Below, piece by piece: positions 36,890 through 46,067 of a stretch of DNA of 64,000 nt. Both the position numbers and the translations under genes were made by a program. The notes below the pieces were generated by a model. The model had not been told where the DNA came from. It ran no database searches and saw only the letters and a list, made by a program, of their open reading frames with translations. Source of the stretch: Mucilaginibacter hurinus (GTDB lineage: Bacteria; Bacteroidota; Bacteroidia; Sphingobacteriales; Sphingobacteriaceae); assembly GCF_003324525.1 (NCBI RefSeq), contig NZ_QGDC01000009.1, forward strand, positions 1 through 64,000, written 5' to 3'. Position 1 is the first letter of the stretch; every line of letters starts with the position of its first letter.

Positions 36890-38809
36890 ATGAGCTCTGA
36901 AGCTGAAAAGCCTTTAAAAATCCATCCGTTTATTGCAGTATTGGCCGTTGTGGTAGTTTTTGTGTGCGGCATCATCGGGTTTTACCAAAAACTTGGCGCC
37001 GATTTCACCATTTTAGGCGTGCTCTACTCCATATTGGGGATGTTCTTTTTAGAAAATCCCGACCCTGTTCCGGATAATGTTTATATTTTAATAGCAGAAT
37101 ACCTGGCCTCCGCGGTACTTATTCTGAGTATCGTATCGCTTATCTTCCATAAGCTCCGCAAGGCGTATGTAGTTGCGCGCGTCAGGTTGTTTTATCGTAA
37201 TCACATCGTAATATTTTCGCTTACGCAGATCGGTCGTAAAATAGCGCTTGAGCTGCTTAAAAACGGCTACAAAGTGGTGGTGATTGAAAAGGATGAAGCA
37301 CTTTTTATAACGGAGATACAGGAAAGCGGCGGTATTGTACTTGCAGAAAAAAATGTCACCAAAGAATTTGAGAATGCGCTTGTGCGCCGTGCCTCAGCCT
37401 GCGTGCTGGCCGGTACCGATGATCTGCACAATATGAAGCTTGTAAATTCGCTGATAAGTTATTTGCATGATAAGGCCGCAGACCGTGTTACAAAAATAAT
37501 GATCCACGTTAACCAGTCGGATAACATCAACGTGTTAAAGGACTACCTGGATATAAACAACAAGCATGAGCATTATGATCTGGAAACGTTTAATGTGAGT
37601 GAGTTAGCCGCCCAAAAGATATACGACCAGTACACCCCGCACAAATATTTTGTTGACGCCGAGAAGGAGGAGGAACAGTCAATAGCCATTATAGGCTTTA
37701 ATGCCGCCGCACAGAGTTTCCTGTTAGAGAATATCATACTCAGCCACTCGCCGGTTATGGCCAACCTTACTATTTACCTGCTGGACAGGAATGCCGATAC
37801 CGCCATTAACCAGTTTGCATTTAAGCACCCATACTATGCAGATTATATAAACCTGGTGCCCGTAAAGCTGCTGAATGATAGTTTTTACGCCAATTTTACG
37901 TGGTCAAAAAAAGACATAGAAAAAATAAGCAAGGTAAAGGTGGCTTATATGTTCGGCGATTCGGAAGCGGCGCTGCTGACAGCGTCTACCAATTTGCGCC
38001 AGTTTTTTTACGCGCAAACGCTCAACTTATCGCAAACCCCCATCATTGTTTGCATGCCCGAAGATTCGGATGTAATGAACCTGTTAGATGAGGATGGGGT
38101 GAGCGTTGTGCTGAGCAAACAGCTTAATATACAGCAATTAAGGCTTATAAGCGATACCTGTACCAGCGAAGCACTTATAGAGGAATCAGTGCTGACGGAC
38201 AGATTATCGAGAATTATAAATTTTTATTATTCGCTTAAGTATGAATTTTCGTCGGAATTAAAGCAAAAGTTTAATTTTGATAATGGCAACCAGGCTATTA
38301 TTGATGTACTTGAGAAAGAGCTTATTGCGCTGCCCGAAAACAGGGATACGGTTACTGAAAACATAGTTGAAGACTTTGTGCTGAAATACCTGGCCGACAA
38401 AACTTTTGTATCATACGATGCGCTTAAAAAGCAATTGTCTATTCAAAAGCGGTGGAATATTTTATCGCACCGCAAAAAAGACTCAAACAGGTACGCCGCA
38501 CGGCAAATAGCCATGAAGGTTATCTGGCTTGAACGTATAGGTTGCTGGCCGCTTAACCGTGCTAATGTGCAGCGCTTTTACCCGCGCCTTGCGCCAATGG
38601 AGCATAAGCGCTGGAGTGCCGAAAAAATTGTTTTCAACTTTAAGTACGGTCCGCTTCCGGCCGACAAGCATGACAGGGTTATTTTAAAAGACATATTGAA
38701 GATCCATGACCAGATAATTCCTTTTGAAAAACTTACAGAGAGTGAGAAAGAAAAGGATCTTAACCTTTTTATGTTGCTGCCGCTATTAAATTCAATTAAG
38801 GGAAGTTAA
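36890..38809 (+). CDS. Two-TM channel-like protein with TrkA-N/RCK and RyR domains
   Basis: A 639-aa inner-membrane protein. TM1 is at ~12-32 and TM2 at ~67-86, with a hydrophobic re-entrant-looking segment between them (ILGVLYSILGMFF), as in TM-P-TM ion channels. No TVGYG-type filter is visible. A TrkA-N/RCK Rossmann domain starts at ~104 (HIVIFSLTQIGRKIALELLKNG, V-V-V-I-E-K-D-E), with its Gly motif partly altered. A second NAD-type Rossmann unit begins near 258 (SIAIIGFNAAAQSFL). The C-terminal ~535-636 matches the ryanodine-receptor-type RyR domain (RLAPMEHKRWSAEKI, FNFKYGP, FEKLTESEKEKDLN). This first gene of a five-gene operon is a candidate membrane effector gated by a nucleotide-type ligand. 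Confidence 0.8.
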   Translation: MSSEAEKPLKIHPFIAVLAVVVVFVCGIIGFYQKLGADFTILGVLYSILGMFFLENPDPVPDNVYILIAEYLASAVLILSIVSLIFHKLRKAYVVARVRLFYRNHIVIFSLTQIGRKIALELLKNGYKVVVIEKDEALFITEIQESGGIVLAEKNVTKEFENALVRRASACVLAGTDDLHNMKLVNSLISYLHDKAADRVTKIMIHVNQSDNINVLKDYLDINNKHEHYDLETFNVSELAAQKIYDQYTPHKYFVDAEKEEEQSIAIIGFNAAAQSFLLENIILSHSPVMANLTIYLLDRNADTAINQFAFKHPYYADYINLVPVKLLNDSFYANFTWSKKDIEKISKVKVAYMFGDSEAALLTASTNLRQFFYAQTLNLSQTPIIVCMPEDSDVMNLLDEDGVSVVLSKQLNIQQLRLISDTCTSEALIEESVLTDRLSRIINFYYSLKYEFSSELKQKFNFDNGNQAIIDVLEKELIALPENRDTVTENIVEDFVLKYLADKTFVSYDALKKQLSIQKRWNILSHRKKDSNRYAARQIAMKVIWLERIGCWPLNRANVQRFYPRLAPMEHKRWSAEKIVFNFKYGPLPADKHDRVILKDILKIHDQIIPFEKLTESEKEKDLNLFMLLPLLNSIKGS

Positions 38810-38814
38810 TTACT

Positions 38815-40353
38815 ATGCAGTTCGCAACCGACATATTTATCAGTTACGCCCATATAGATGATGAGGCCCTGATTGAGAATCAGAAGGGCTGGATATCAGA
38901 TTTTCACCGTGCGCTGGATATCAGGCTGGCGCAGTTACTTGGCCGTCGCCCGGTTATTTGGCGCGACCCTGCCTTGCAGGGCAACCATATTTTTGATAAG
39001 CAGATAGTTGACCAGTTTAGTAATGTGGCCATCATGCTATCCATACTTACGCCGCGCTACGTAAAATCTGAGTGGTGCATGCGCGAGGTGAATGAATTTT
39101 ACGATTCGTGCCAGCAAAATATCGGGTTTAATGTTAATAACAAGGCCCGTATATTCAAGATCATTAAAACACCTGTGCGCGCCGAACTGCACCCCGAAAA
39201 GATACAAAGCGTACTGGGTTACGAGTTTTATAATATCGACCCATCTACAGGCCGCACCAAGGAGCTTTCGCAAACTACCGGCCAGCACGTTGAAACCGCC
39301 TATTGGGATAAGCTGGACGACCTGGCACATGATATTTGCGCTTTCCTTGAAACTCTTGAAAACCCGCAGGCCGCGTCATTACACAGTGTGCCCGCGATAG
39401 TTGCCGGAGGTAAGTCTGAAGATGATAAGGTTTTCCTTTGCGAATCAAGCTATGATACGCAGGAGTTTCGCGACAGCCTTAAGCGCGAGTTGCAGGGCTA
39501 CGGGTACCAGGTGTACCCTGATAAGCAGTTGCCGCTGATGGCACTGCCTTTAAAAGAAAGTGTTGCACAATACCTCGACAATTCGTCGCTCACGATACAC
39601 ATGGTGGGCGAAAACTACGGCATTGTGCCGGAGGGCGCTCAAAAATCAATAGTAGAAATACAAAACGACCTTGCATCGGCCTACAGCGCCGCGCATAGCA
39701 CACCCCGCCTGATATGGGTGCCGGAAAACGCCCAGCCTGTTGATGAACGGCAGATAAGTTTTGTTGACAAGCTAAATAAAGGGGGCGACGGCGTAGCCGG
39801 GGCCGACCTGATAAAAGGCAACCTGGAAGAGTTTAAGAGCATTGTTATAGATAAGCTTAACCGCATGAAGCAAAAGCGCGAGCAGGAAGCGCAAAAGCAA
39901 CAAGCCGAAGTTGCAGCCTCAGCCCAGGCCGGTACTGATGTTGCAGTTGAAGGCGGCGCAAAGGTTGTTTACCTTATTTGTGATATGCTTGACCTTGAGG
40001 CCATACAGCCTTTAGAAGATTACCTGTTTGATAACGGTTACGAAGTAGTGCTGCCCATTTTTGATGGCGACGAATCAGAGATACGGGAAGACCATATAGA
40101 GAATTTAAAGACCTGCAAGGCTGCCATTATTTTTTACAGCAACGCTAATGAACTATGGCTGCGCAGCAAAATGCGCGATTTTATGAAAATAAGCGGCTAC
40201 GGCCGTACCGAACCGCTTGCCGCGAAGGCTGTGTTCCTGTCGCAGCCGGAAACCCCTACAAAGGGAAGGTTCAGAACGCTGGAAGCAGAAGTTATTAACG
40301 GATTGCAAGGCTTTCCGGAAGAGCAGTTAAAAAAATTATTATCGAAAATTTAA
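38815..40353 (+). CDS. TIR-domain protein with two further TIR-like modules
   Basis: A 512-aa soluble protein. The N-terminal TIR domain (~5-190) has DIFISYAHIDDEALI (strand A/box 1), VIWRDPALQG (BB region) and SEWCMREVNEF, in which E91 is the expected NADase glutamate. A second unit (~203-345; KVFLCESSYDTQEFRDSLKRE, VYPDKQLP) and a third (~378-505; VVYLICDMLDLEAIQPLEDYL, CKAAIIFYSNANELWLRSKM) have TIR-like strand/helix order but no evident catalytic Glu motif. A charged coiled-coil linker (RMKQKREQEAQKQQ) joins them. It starts five bases after the RyR-channel gene and ends three bases before the STAND gene. NAD+ cleavage or signal production is inferred from the TIR family. Confidence 0.85.
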   Translation: MQFATDIFISYAHIDDEALIENQKGWISDFHRALDIRLAQLLGRRPVIWRDPALQGNHIFDKQIVDQFSNVAIMLSILTPRYVKSEWCMREVNEFYDSCQQNIGFNVNNKARIFKIIKTPVRAELHPEKIQSVLGYEFYNIDPSTGRTKELSQTTGQHVETAYWDKLDDLAHDICAFLETLENPQAASLHSVPAIVAGGKSEDDKVFLCESSYDTQEFRDSLKRELQGYGYQVYPDKQLPLMALPLKESVAQYLDNSSLTIHMVGENYGIVPEGAQKSIVEIQNDLASAYSAAHSTPRLIWVPENAQPVDERQISFVDKLNKGGDGVAGADLIKGNLEEFKSIVIDKLNRMKQKREQEAQKQQAEVAASAQAGTDVAVEGGAKVVYLICDMLDLEAIQPLEDYLFDNGYEVVLPIFDGDESEIREDHIENLKTCKAAIIFYSNANELWLRSKMRDFMKISGYGRTEPLAAKAVFLSQPETPTKGRFRTLEAEVINGLQGFPEEQLKKLLSKI

Positions 40354-40356
40354 GAT

Positions 40357-43300
40357 ATGGAAGCCATGACAGATGACACTACATTCTTAAATCCGTTTCC
40401 CGGCCTCCGCGCATTCGAGGAGCATGAGGACATCTTGTTCTTCGGCCGCGAAAAGCAGGTAGACGAGTTATTAAAAAAATTACGTTTGGTGCGCTTCCTC
40501 AGCGTTATCGGTTCATCGGGCAGCGGTAAATCGTCGCTTGTAAAATCGGGGCTGATACCCGCGTTGCACGCCGGCTTTATGTCGGGCGCGGGCTCTAAAT
40601 GGAAAATATGTTCCTTCAGGCCGGGTAACGATCCTATCGGCAACATGGCCGCATCGCTGGTTAATAACGTGCTGTATGATGATATACCCGGCGAAGAGGA
40701 AAGGGCGTTATATACGTCTATAACCGAAAGTACGCTGCGCCGCAGCAATTTTGGCTTAATTGACACCTACAAGCAGGCGCATGTTGAAAAAGGGCAGAAC
40801 CTGCTGGTACTTGTTGACCAGTTTGAAGAGCTTTTCCGCTTTAGCAATTATGAGAAAAAAGCTGCCGAGGGGCGGCGCGATTCGGTAGCCTTTATTAACC
40901 TGCTGATAAAAGCCGCCGAGCAAAGAGAGATACCGATATATGTGGTATTTACCATGCGGTCGGACTTTTTGGGCGAGTGTACCGAGTTCAGGGGGCTGCC
41001 CGAAGCTATTAACGAAGGCCAGTACCTGGTTCCGCGCATGACGCGCGAAGAGCGTCGCGAGGCCATCACAGGGCCGGTAGCCGTTGGGGGCGCTACCATG
41101 TCGCCGCGGTTAATTAACCAGCTGCTTAATGATGTGGGCGACAACCCCGATCAACTGCCTATATTACAGCATGCCCTAATGCGCACCTGGGAAAATTGGC
41201 AGGTAAAAAACGGCACATCAAATGATCCTGATCCGCTTGATACCGTTAACTACGAAGAGATAGGCACCATGGCGCGCGCGCTGTCGCAACATGCAGAAGA
41301 AGCTTACGCCGAACTGACTACTGATCGCCAGCGCGAAATATGCGAGATAATGTTTAAGGGCATTACCGACCAGGGCTACAACGTTACCGGTATACGCCGG
41401 CCGCGCAAACTGTCGGAAATAAGTAAACTGGCTAACGCAAGCCACCAGGAAGTGATAGATATAGTGGAGATATTCCGCAAAAAAGGCCGTGGCTTTTTAA
41501 TGCCACCTTCCGGAATTGAACTGACCGCCGATTCGATCATAGATATATCGCACGAGAGCTTGATGCGTGTGTGGGAGCGGCTCATTGCCTGGGTTGACGA
41601 AGAGAACCAGTCATCCCAGATATACCTGCGCCTGTGCGACGCTGCACATATGTACGACATAGGAAAAGGCAGTTTACTGCGCGACCCGGAACTGCAGCTA
41701 ACCTGGCGCTGGAAAGAGGAAAACCAGCCCAACGCTGTTTGGGCGGCCGGCCATAACAACCAGTTTGAGCAGGCAATGGCCTTCCTTGAAAAAAGCAAGC
41801 AGCAGCACGAATATGAGCTGGCCGAAAAAGAACGTTTGCAGAAACAACGGTTGCGCCGTACCAGGCGAATTGCCGCCGTAATTTCTGTAATAGCACTGGC
41901 TGCTGTCGCTTTAGCGGTATACTCGTTAGAACTGAAGAACCTGGCTACCCGGCAATCTAAAATTGCAGAAAAGAAAAGCAAAGAGGCTATTGCCCAGCGT
42001 AAAATTGCGCTAGCCCAGCAGCGCAATGCCGAGTTAAGTAAAGAGCAGGCGCTATTGAGCAGGGAACAGGCGCTTGAACAAAAAGGTATTGCCGAAGGTG
42101 CCAAAAAGAAATCAGAAATAAGCGAGAAGAACGCGCTGGTGCAGAAAACACTGGCCGAGCAGCAAAAAGCGTATGCCGAACGCCAGAAGTTGGTTGCCGA
42201 GATGAATGCCAAACTGGCCAAACAGCAACAAGGTATTGCCGAAACGCAAACCGGCAAGGCGGTAGCTAACGAAAAGCTGGCGCTTGAGCAAAAGCAAATA
42301 TCAACGCGCCTGCGCGACCTGGCCGAGTCACGCAACCAGGCCTATGAGGCCATGATGTTGCTTAACGATAACAAAAGGGAAGAAAGCGAGCGCCAGGCAC
42401 TGGCAGCGTACAAGCTGAATGCCGATAACAACGGGCCGCAGCAAAGCAACGATATTTACTCGGCATTGCACTATAACTGGGTTGCCGGTATTAATAATAA
42501 AAACCAGTTTACCGTGCATAAAGCTTCGGTGCGTAATATACTGGCGTTGCCGCAAAGCGGGCAAATGCTGTCGGCAGATGAGTCGGGCTGGTTGTATTTG
42601 CTGGGTGAGAACAATGGCACCCTGCAAGCAATTACCAGCTACAATTTAAGCCAGGATGTACGGGTAATAGCGTCTGTACCCGGTACCCAAAACGTGGTGG
42701 CCATTACTGCCGGGGGTAATGCCATAGTATTACAGGTAGCCGGCAACACCATTAAAGAAATTTCACGCGCGGCGGTTGAGGGTATTGCAAAATCGGCACT
42801 GGTTGCCAATGATAAAGTGCTGATAGTTACCGGTAAAGGTATAGGCAACTACACTATAAACAATGGCTTGCTCAGCTTAAATAAATTTACCCCCGGTAAT
42901 AACTATACTGATGTTGTATCAACATCTGCAGGCATTTATTTAGGTGCCGGTAATAATATACAGCAGTTTAAAGCTTTGGCCGATGTACCGGGTAATCCTG
43001 TAGCCACGTACAATACACGCTCAAAAGTTTTATGTGTAGCTACCGACGCTGCCAACAGTTACATTGCTGCAGGTACCTACGGTGGCGATCTTTGGATTAA
43101 ACGGATAAAACCCGATGCTAAAGAAGCGAGCTTTAACCTGCATACATCGGCTATCAATGATATACAGTTTAGGCCGGGTAATGGCGGCATACAACTGGCA
43201 ACTGCCAGCAGCGACCAAACGGTTAAGCTGATAGATGTAGCATCGCTGATGCAATCGCGCAGCACTGCGGATATAATTACCCTCAGGAGCCATGCAAAGT

Positions 43301-43425
43301 GGGTGTATGAGCTGGCTTACAGCAATGATGGCGACTTTTTATACACGGCAAGCGAAGACAAAAAAATTATAGGCTGGCACGCCACAATGGCCGGCATTTA
43401 CAATGACCTGAAAAAGAAGAAATAA
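40357..43425 (+). CDS. nSTAND1 NTPase with TM segment, coiled coil and WD40-like domain
   Basis: A 1022-aa STAND-class signalling NTPase. NPFPGLRAFEEHED precedes the NTPase, as in nSTAND1 proteins. Walker A is GSSGSGKS (52-59), Walker B is LLVLVDQFEELFRF (D154, E157/E158), and a sensor-type TMRSDF is followed by the winged-helix region (DNPDQLPILQHALMRTW). A TM segment at ~505-527 is followed by a ~135-residue coiled coil of repeated Gln/Ala/Lys heptads (~528-665). The C-terminal ~690-1020 is WD40-like, with clear blades at HTSAINDIQFRPGN, ATASSDQTVKLIDV and HAKWVYELAYSNDGDFLYTASEDKKIIGW. STAND proteins oligomerise on sensing a ligand. The TM anchor suggests a complex at the inner membrane. 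Confidence 0.92.
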   Translation: MEAMTDDTTFLNPFPGLRAFEEHEDILFFGREKQVDELLKKLRLVRFLSVIGSSGSGKSSLVKSGLIPALHAGFMSGAGSKWKICSFRPGNDPIGNMAASLVNNVLYDDIPGEEERALYTSITESTLRRSNFGLIDTYKQAHVEKGQNLLVLVDQFEELFRFSNYEKKAAEGRRDSVAFINLLIKAAEQREIPIYVVFTMRSDFLGECTEFRGLPEAINEGQYLVPRMTREERREAITGPVAVGGATMSPRLINQLLNDVGDNPDQLPILQHALMRTWENWQVKNGTSNDPDPLDTVNYEEIGTMARALSQHAEEAYAELTTDRQREICEIMFKGITDQGYNVTGIRRPRKLSEISKLANASHQEVIDIVEIFRKKGRGFLMPPSGIELTADSIIDISHESLMRVWERLIAWVDEENQSSQIYLRLCDAAHMYDIGKGSLLRDPELQLTWRWKEENQPNAVWAAGHNNQFEQAMAFLEKSKQQHEYELAEKERLQKQRLRRTRRIAAVISVIALAAVALAVYSLELKNLATRQSKIAEKKSKEAIAQRKIALAQQRNAELSKEQALLSREQALEQKGIAEGAKKKSEISEKNALVQKTLAEQQKAYAERQKLVAEMNAKLAKQQQGIAETQTGKAVANEKLALEQKQISTRLRDLAESRNQAYEAMMLLNDNKREESERQALAAYKLNADNNGPQQSNDIYSALHYNWVAGINNKNQFTVHKASVRNILALPQSGQMLSADESGWLYLLGENNGTLQAITSYNLSQDVRVIASVPGTQNVVAITAGGNAIVLQVAGNTIKEISRAAVEGIAKSALVANDKVLIVTGKGIGNYTINNGLLSLNKFTPGNNYTDVVSTSAGIYLGAGNNIQQFKALADVPGNPVATYNTRSKVLCVATDAANSYIAAGTYGGDLWIKRIKPDAKEASFNLHTSAINDIQFRPGNGGIQLATASSDQTVKLIDVASLMQSRSTADIITLRSHAKWVYELAYSNDGDFLYTASEDKKIIGWHATMAGIYNDLKKKK

Positions 43426-43427
43426 TA

Positions 43428-46067
43428 ATGGCTAAACAATTACGCGGTATATTATTGCTTATCACTTTTTTAACTGCATCATACAGCGTGCACGCCCAGG
43501 ATTGCGGCGTTACGGCTATTACCGATGCGGAGGGCTTGTACAATGTGGGTAAGTTTGACGAATCGGTAACACGGCTTAATAACTGCCTCAACAGTAATGG
43601 CTTTAATTACCAGGAAAAGGTACAGGCATACCGGTTGATGGCCATGTCATACCTGGCAACAGACTCAACAGTTACCGCAGATGAAGTTATCCGTAAAATG
43701 CTGTCGCTTAAAAATAATTTTGATGTAGACCCGCGCGATCCTGACCGTTTCCGCATACATGTTACTTATGTGCGCGCCATGATGCAGGCCAACCTTACTT
43801 CTTCTGTATCAAAAAAGGCCGAGGATATTGAGCTCGCACCGGCTACCATCAGTATTATTACCGCCCAGGATATACTGGACAGGGGTTATACCAATATCGA
43901 GCAGCTTTTTCATGACCTGCCGGGTTTTGATATTTCGCGCACCTCGGGCTTAACCTACGCCGTAATGTTTCAGCGGGGCTATCGCGGCGCTGCCAATACC
44001 GACCGCACCCTGCTGCTGGTAGATGGGGTAGAGGATAACGAAATGTGGTCAAACTCGGCCTTCGCTACCCGCCAGTACGCATTAAGCAATATCAAGCGGG
44101 TTGAAGTTATTTACGGCCCGGCATCTACCATTTACGGGGCCAATGCCTTTGTGGGGGTAATCAATATTATTACTAAAAGTGCGGATGATTATTTTAAGGT
44201 GAACCCGGCCAACCCGGAAGAATCAACAAAGGCTAAATATCGCGTCACCGGTCAAATAGCTGCAGGCAGCATGAACTCCCGGTATGGCGACGTTACAGTA
44301 GCGATGAAAAAAAATGACCTGTTCTTCTCCGTAACAGGACGTTTGTATAAAGGTAACGATAACGATCTTTCCGGATACCCCGACTGGGACAACAAATGGA
44401 ACGCGGATGAATTTGGACCAAACAGGTACCTGAACGTATTTACGCAAAATTATACGCAGGCGCTTGCGGATACCTATAAGAAAAGCGACCCCAATGGCTT
44501 GTATCACTATATAAGTGCCGACAGTACGAAGATAATTCCTACAGAAGCGGCCATAAGACGCGCAGACTCGCTTGACCAGGCCAACTACAAAAATGGTACA
44601 GGCATTAACGGCCACAACACCGCCTTTACCGATCCTGTTAAAGATTATTCGGTTGCGGCCAAGCTGCAGTTTGGCGATTTTAAGCTGGGCTTACAGTATC
44701 AGCATTGGTCGGAGGGTGTATCGTCAGATTATAACGACAAATTTTACGCGGTAAATGCAGCGCTCACAAGCTGGGGTGCGCGTCAAACTTATTTTTACGC
44801 CCGGTATGACCGTAATCTTTCCGAACGGTTAAATTTTACCAGTTTCAGTTATTACCGCTCAAGCGACTTTGGCGACGAAGCCCACAGTACCCAATACCTT
44901 GGCTACGCCAATGGTAACGTGTCATTTGCCAATTTCCTGGCGGGCACTGCGCCAAGCTTTCGAACAACTTACTTTTCGCAACAGTCTGAACAGTTCCGTA
45001 CGGATAACCGCATAAACTATGTAATAAGCGAAAAGATAGATGTAAATTTCGGGGTAGAGGTACGTAAAGGCTTGTTCCAGGGCGATTACGTACGGTCGGG
45101 AATAGCTGACCCTATTACCACCGGAACCGCCGCGGCGGGTATAAAGGGCGGCAACTACTATTCTGTTTTTGATGTGGGCGTATATAGCCAGGTAAGTTAC
45201 CAGGACAGGCCCCGCAGGCTAAACCTGTCTGCCGGCGGCAGGATGGACAACAACAAAATAAACGGTAAATTTGGTTACGGCACCGTATTTAACCCGCGTT
45301 TGTCGGCCGTTTATTATCCCGGTAAGTTTATTTTTAAGGGCATTTATTCCGAGGCCTTTTTGGATGCATCGGTGTACAACAAGTTTTCAACCTCTACCGT
45401 ACGGCTGCTCAACAACCCCACGCTTGAACCCGAGCGCGTAAAAAACCTTGAGTTTAGCGCAAGGCTGGTTATTGGCGCTAAAAGCTATATACAGGTTGCC
45501 TATTATAATGCAAGGTATAGCAATATTTTAGGCTCAGTAAATGTGCCGTACGACACCACGGGCACGCGCACTACGCAATTTCAGGCCATCGGCAAATCGC
45601 GTATACAGGGTATACAGTTAACCGGCGAGCACTTTTTTACCGGTTACTTCTCGGTATTCGGTAACGCCACTTATACCAACCCACAAAGCCTTGTTGCCGA
45701 AAAATGGACGCGCATAGGCGATATCAGCGACTTTTCGGCCAACCTGGGCGGCAACCTTCGCCTGTTGAACAATAAACTTACGCTTAACCTGCGTGCCAAT
45801 TATGTAGGAAATAAGCCTGCCGGTAAAAACACTACCATCAGCGGCAGTCCGTTTGCGGTAAACGAAGGTTATACGGTGTTTAACGGCGCTGTAAGCTACG
45901 CAGTTACTAAAATGTTTACGGTGCAATGCGCTGCAGACAATATCACCGGAGTTGATTACTATTCGCCGGGTGTACGTGCGGCGAGCGGCGTACAACCGTC
46001 GCGGGTGCCGCAGCCGGGCCGTATTATATTTGTAAAGTTAATTGCCAACGTAGGTAACGCATTATGA
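43428..46067 (+). CDS. TonB-dependent receptor with TPR-like N-terminal domain
   Basis: An 879-aa outer-membrane receptor-like protein with a signal peptide (LLLITFLTASYSVHA, cut near AQD). Residues ~25-125 are a TPR-like helical pair (AEGLYNVGKFDESVTRLNNCL; YQEKVQAYRLMAMSYLATDS) ending in NNFDVDPRDPDRFRIHV, in place of the carboxypeptidase-like domain usual in this phylum. The plug (~135-260) has APATISIITAQDILDRG, LFHDLPGFDI, RGYRGAANTDRTLLLVDG and YGPASTIYGANAFVGVINIIT; a beta barrel follows. It starts two bases after the STAND gene and overlaps the next gene by four bases. An outer-membrane gate encoded inside a TIR/STAND operon is unusual and suggests the system senses or controls something at the cell surface. 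Confidence 0.9.
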   Translation: MAKQLRGILLLITFLTASYSVHAQDCGVTAITDAEGLYNVGKFDESVTRLNNCLNSNGFNYQEKVQAYRLMAMSYLATDSTVTADEVIRKMLSLKNNFDVDPRDPDRFRIHVTYVRAMMQANLTSSVSKKAEDIELAPATISIITAQDILDRGYTNIEQLFHDLPGFDISRTSGLTYAVMFQRGYRGAANTDRTLLLVDGVEDNEMWSNSAFATRQYALSNIKRVEVIYGPASTIYGANAFVGVINIITKSADDYFKVNPANPEESTKAKYRVTGQIAAGSMNSRYGDVTVAMKKNDLFFSVTGRLYKGNDNDLSGYPDWDNKWNADEFGPNRYLNVFTQNYTQALADTYKKSDPNGLYHYISADSTKIIPTEAAIRRADSLDQANYKNGTGINGHNTAFTDPVKDYSVAAKLQFGDFKLGLQYQHWSEGVSSDYNDKFYAVNAALTSWGARQTYFYARYDRNLSERLNFTSFSYYRSSDFGDEAHSTQYLGYANGNVSFANFLAGTAPSFRTTYFSQQSEQFRTDNRINYVISEKIDVNFGVEVRKGLFQGDYVRSGIADPITTGTAAAGIKGGNYYSVFDVGVYSQVSYQDRPRRLNLSAGGRMDNNKINGKFGYGTVFNPRLSAVYYPGKFIFKGIYSEAFLDASVYNKFSTSTVRLLNNPTLEPERVKNLEFSARLVIGAKSYIQVAYYNARYSNILGSVNVPYDTTGTRTTQFQAIGKSRIQGIQLTGEHFFTGYFSVFGNATYTNPQSLVAEKWTRIGDISDFSANLGGNLRLLNNKLTLNLRANYVGNKPAGKNTTISGSPFAVNEGYTVFNGAVSYAVTKMFTVQCAADNITGVDYYSPGVRAASGVQPSRVPQPGRIIFVKLIANVGNAL

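Noticed and set aside
41376..42335. 319-aa minus-strand frame over the STAND gene
   Set aside because: It is Ser/Cys/Ala-rich and is the shadow of the coiled-coil coding region on the plus strand.
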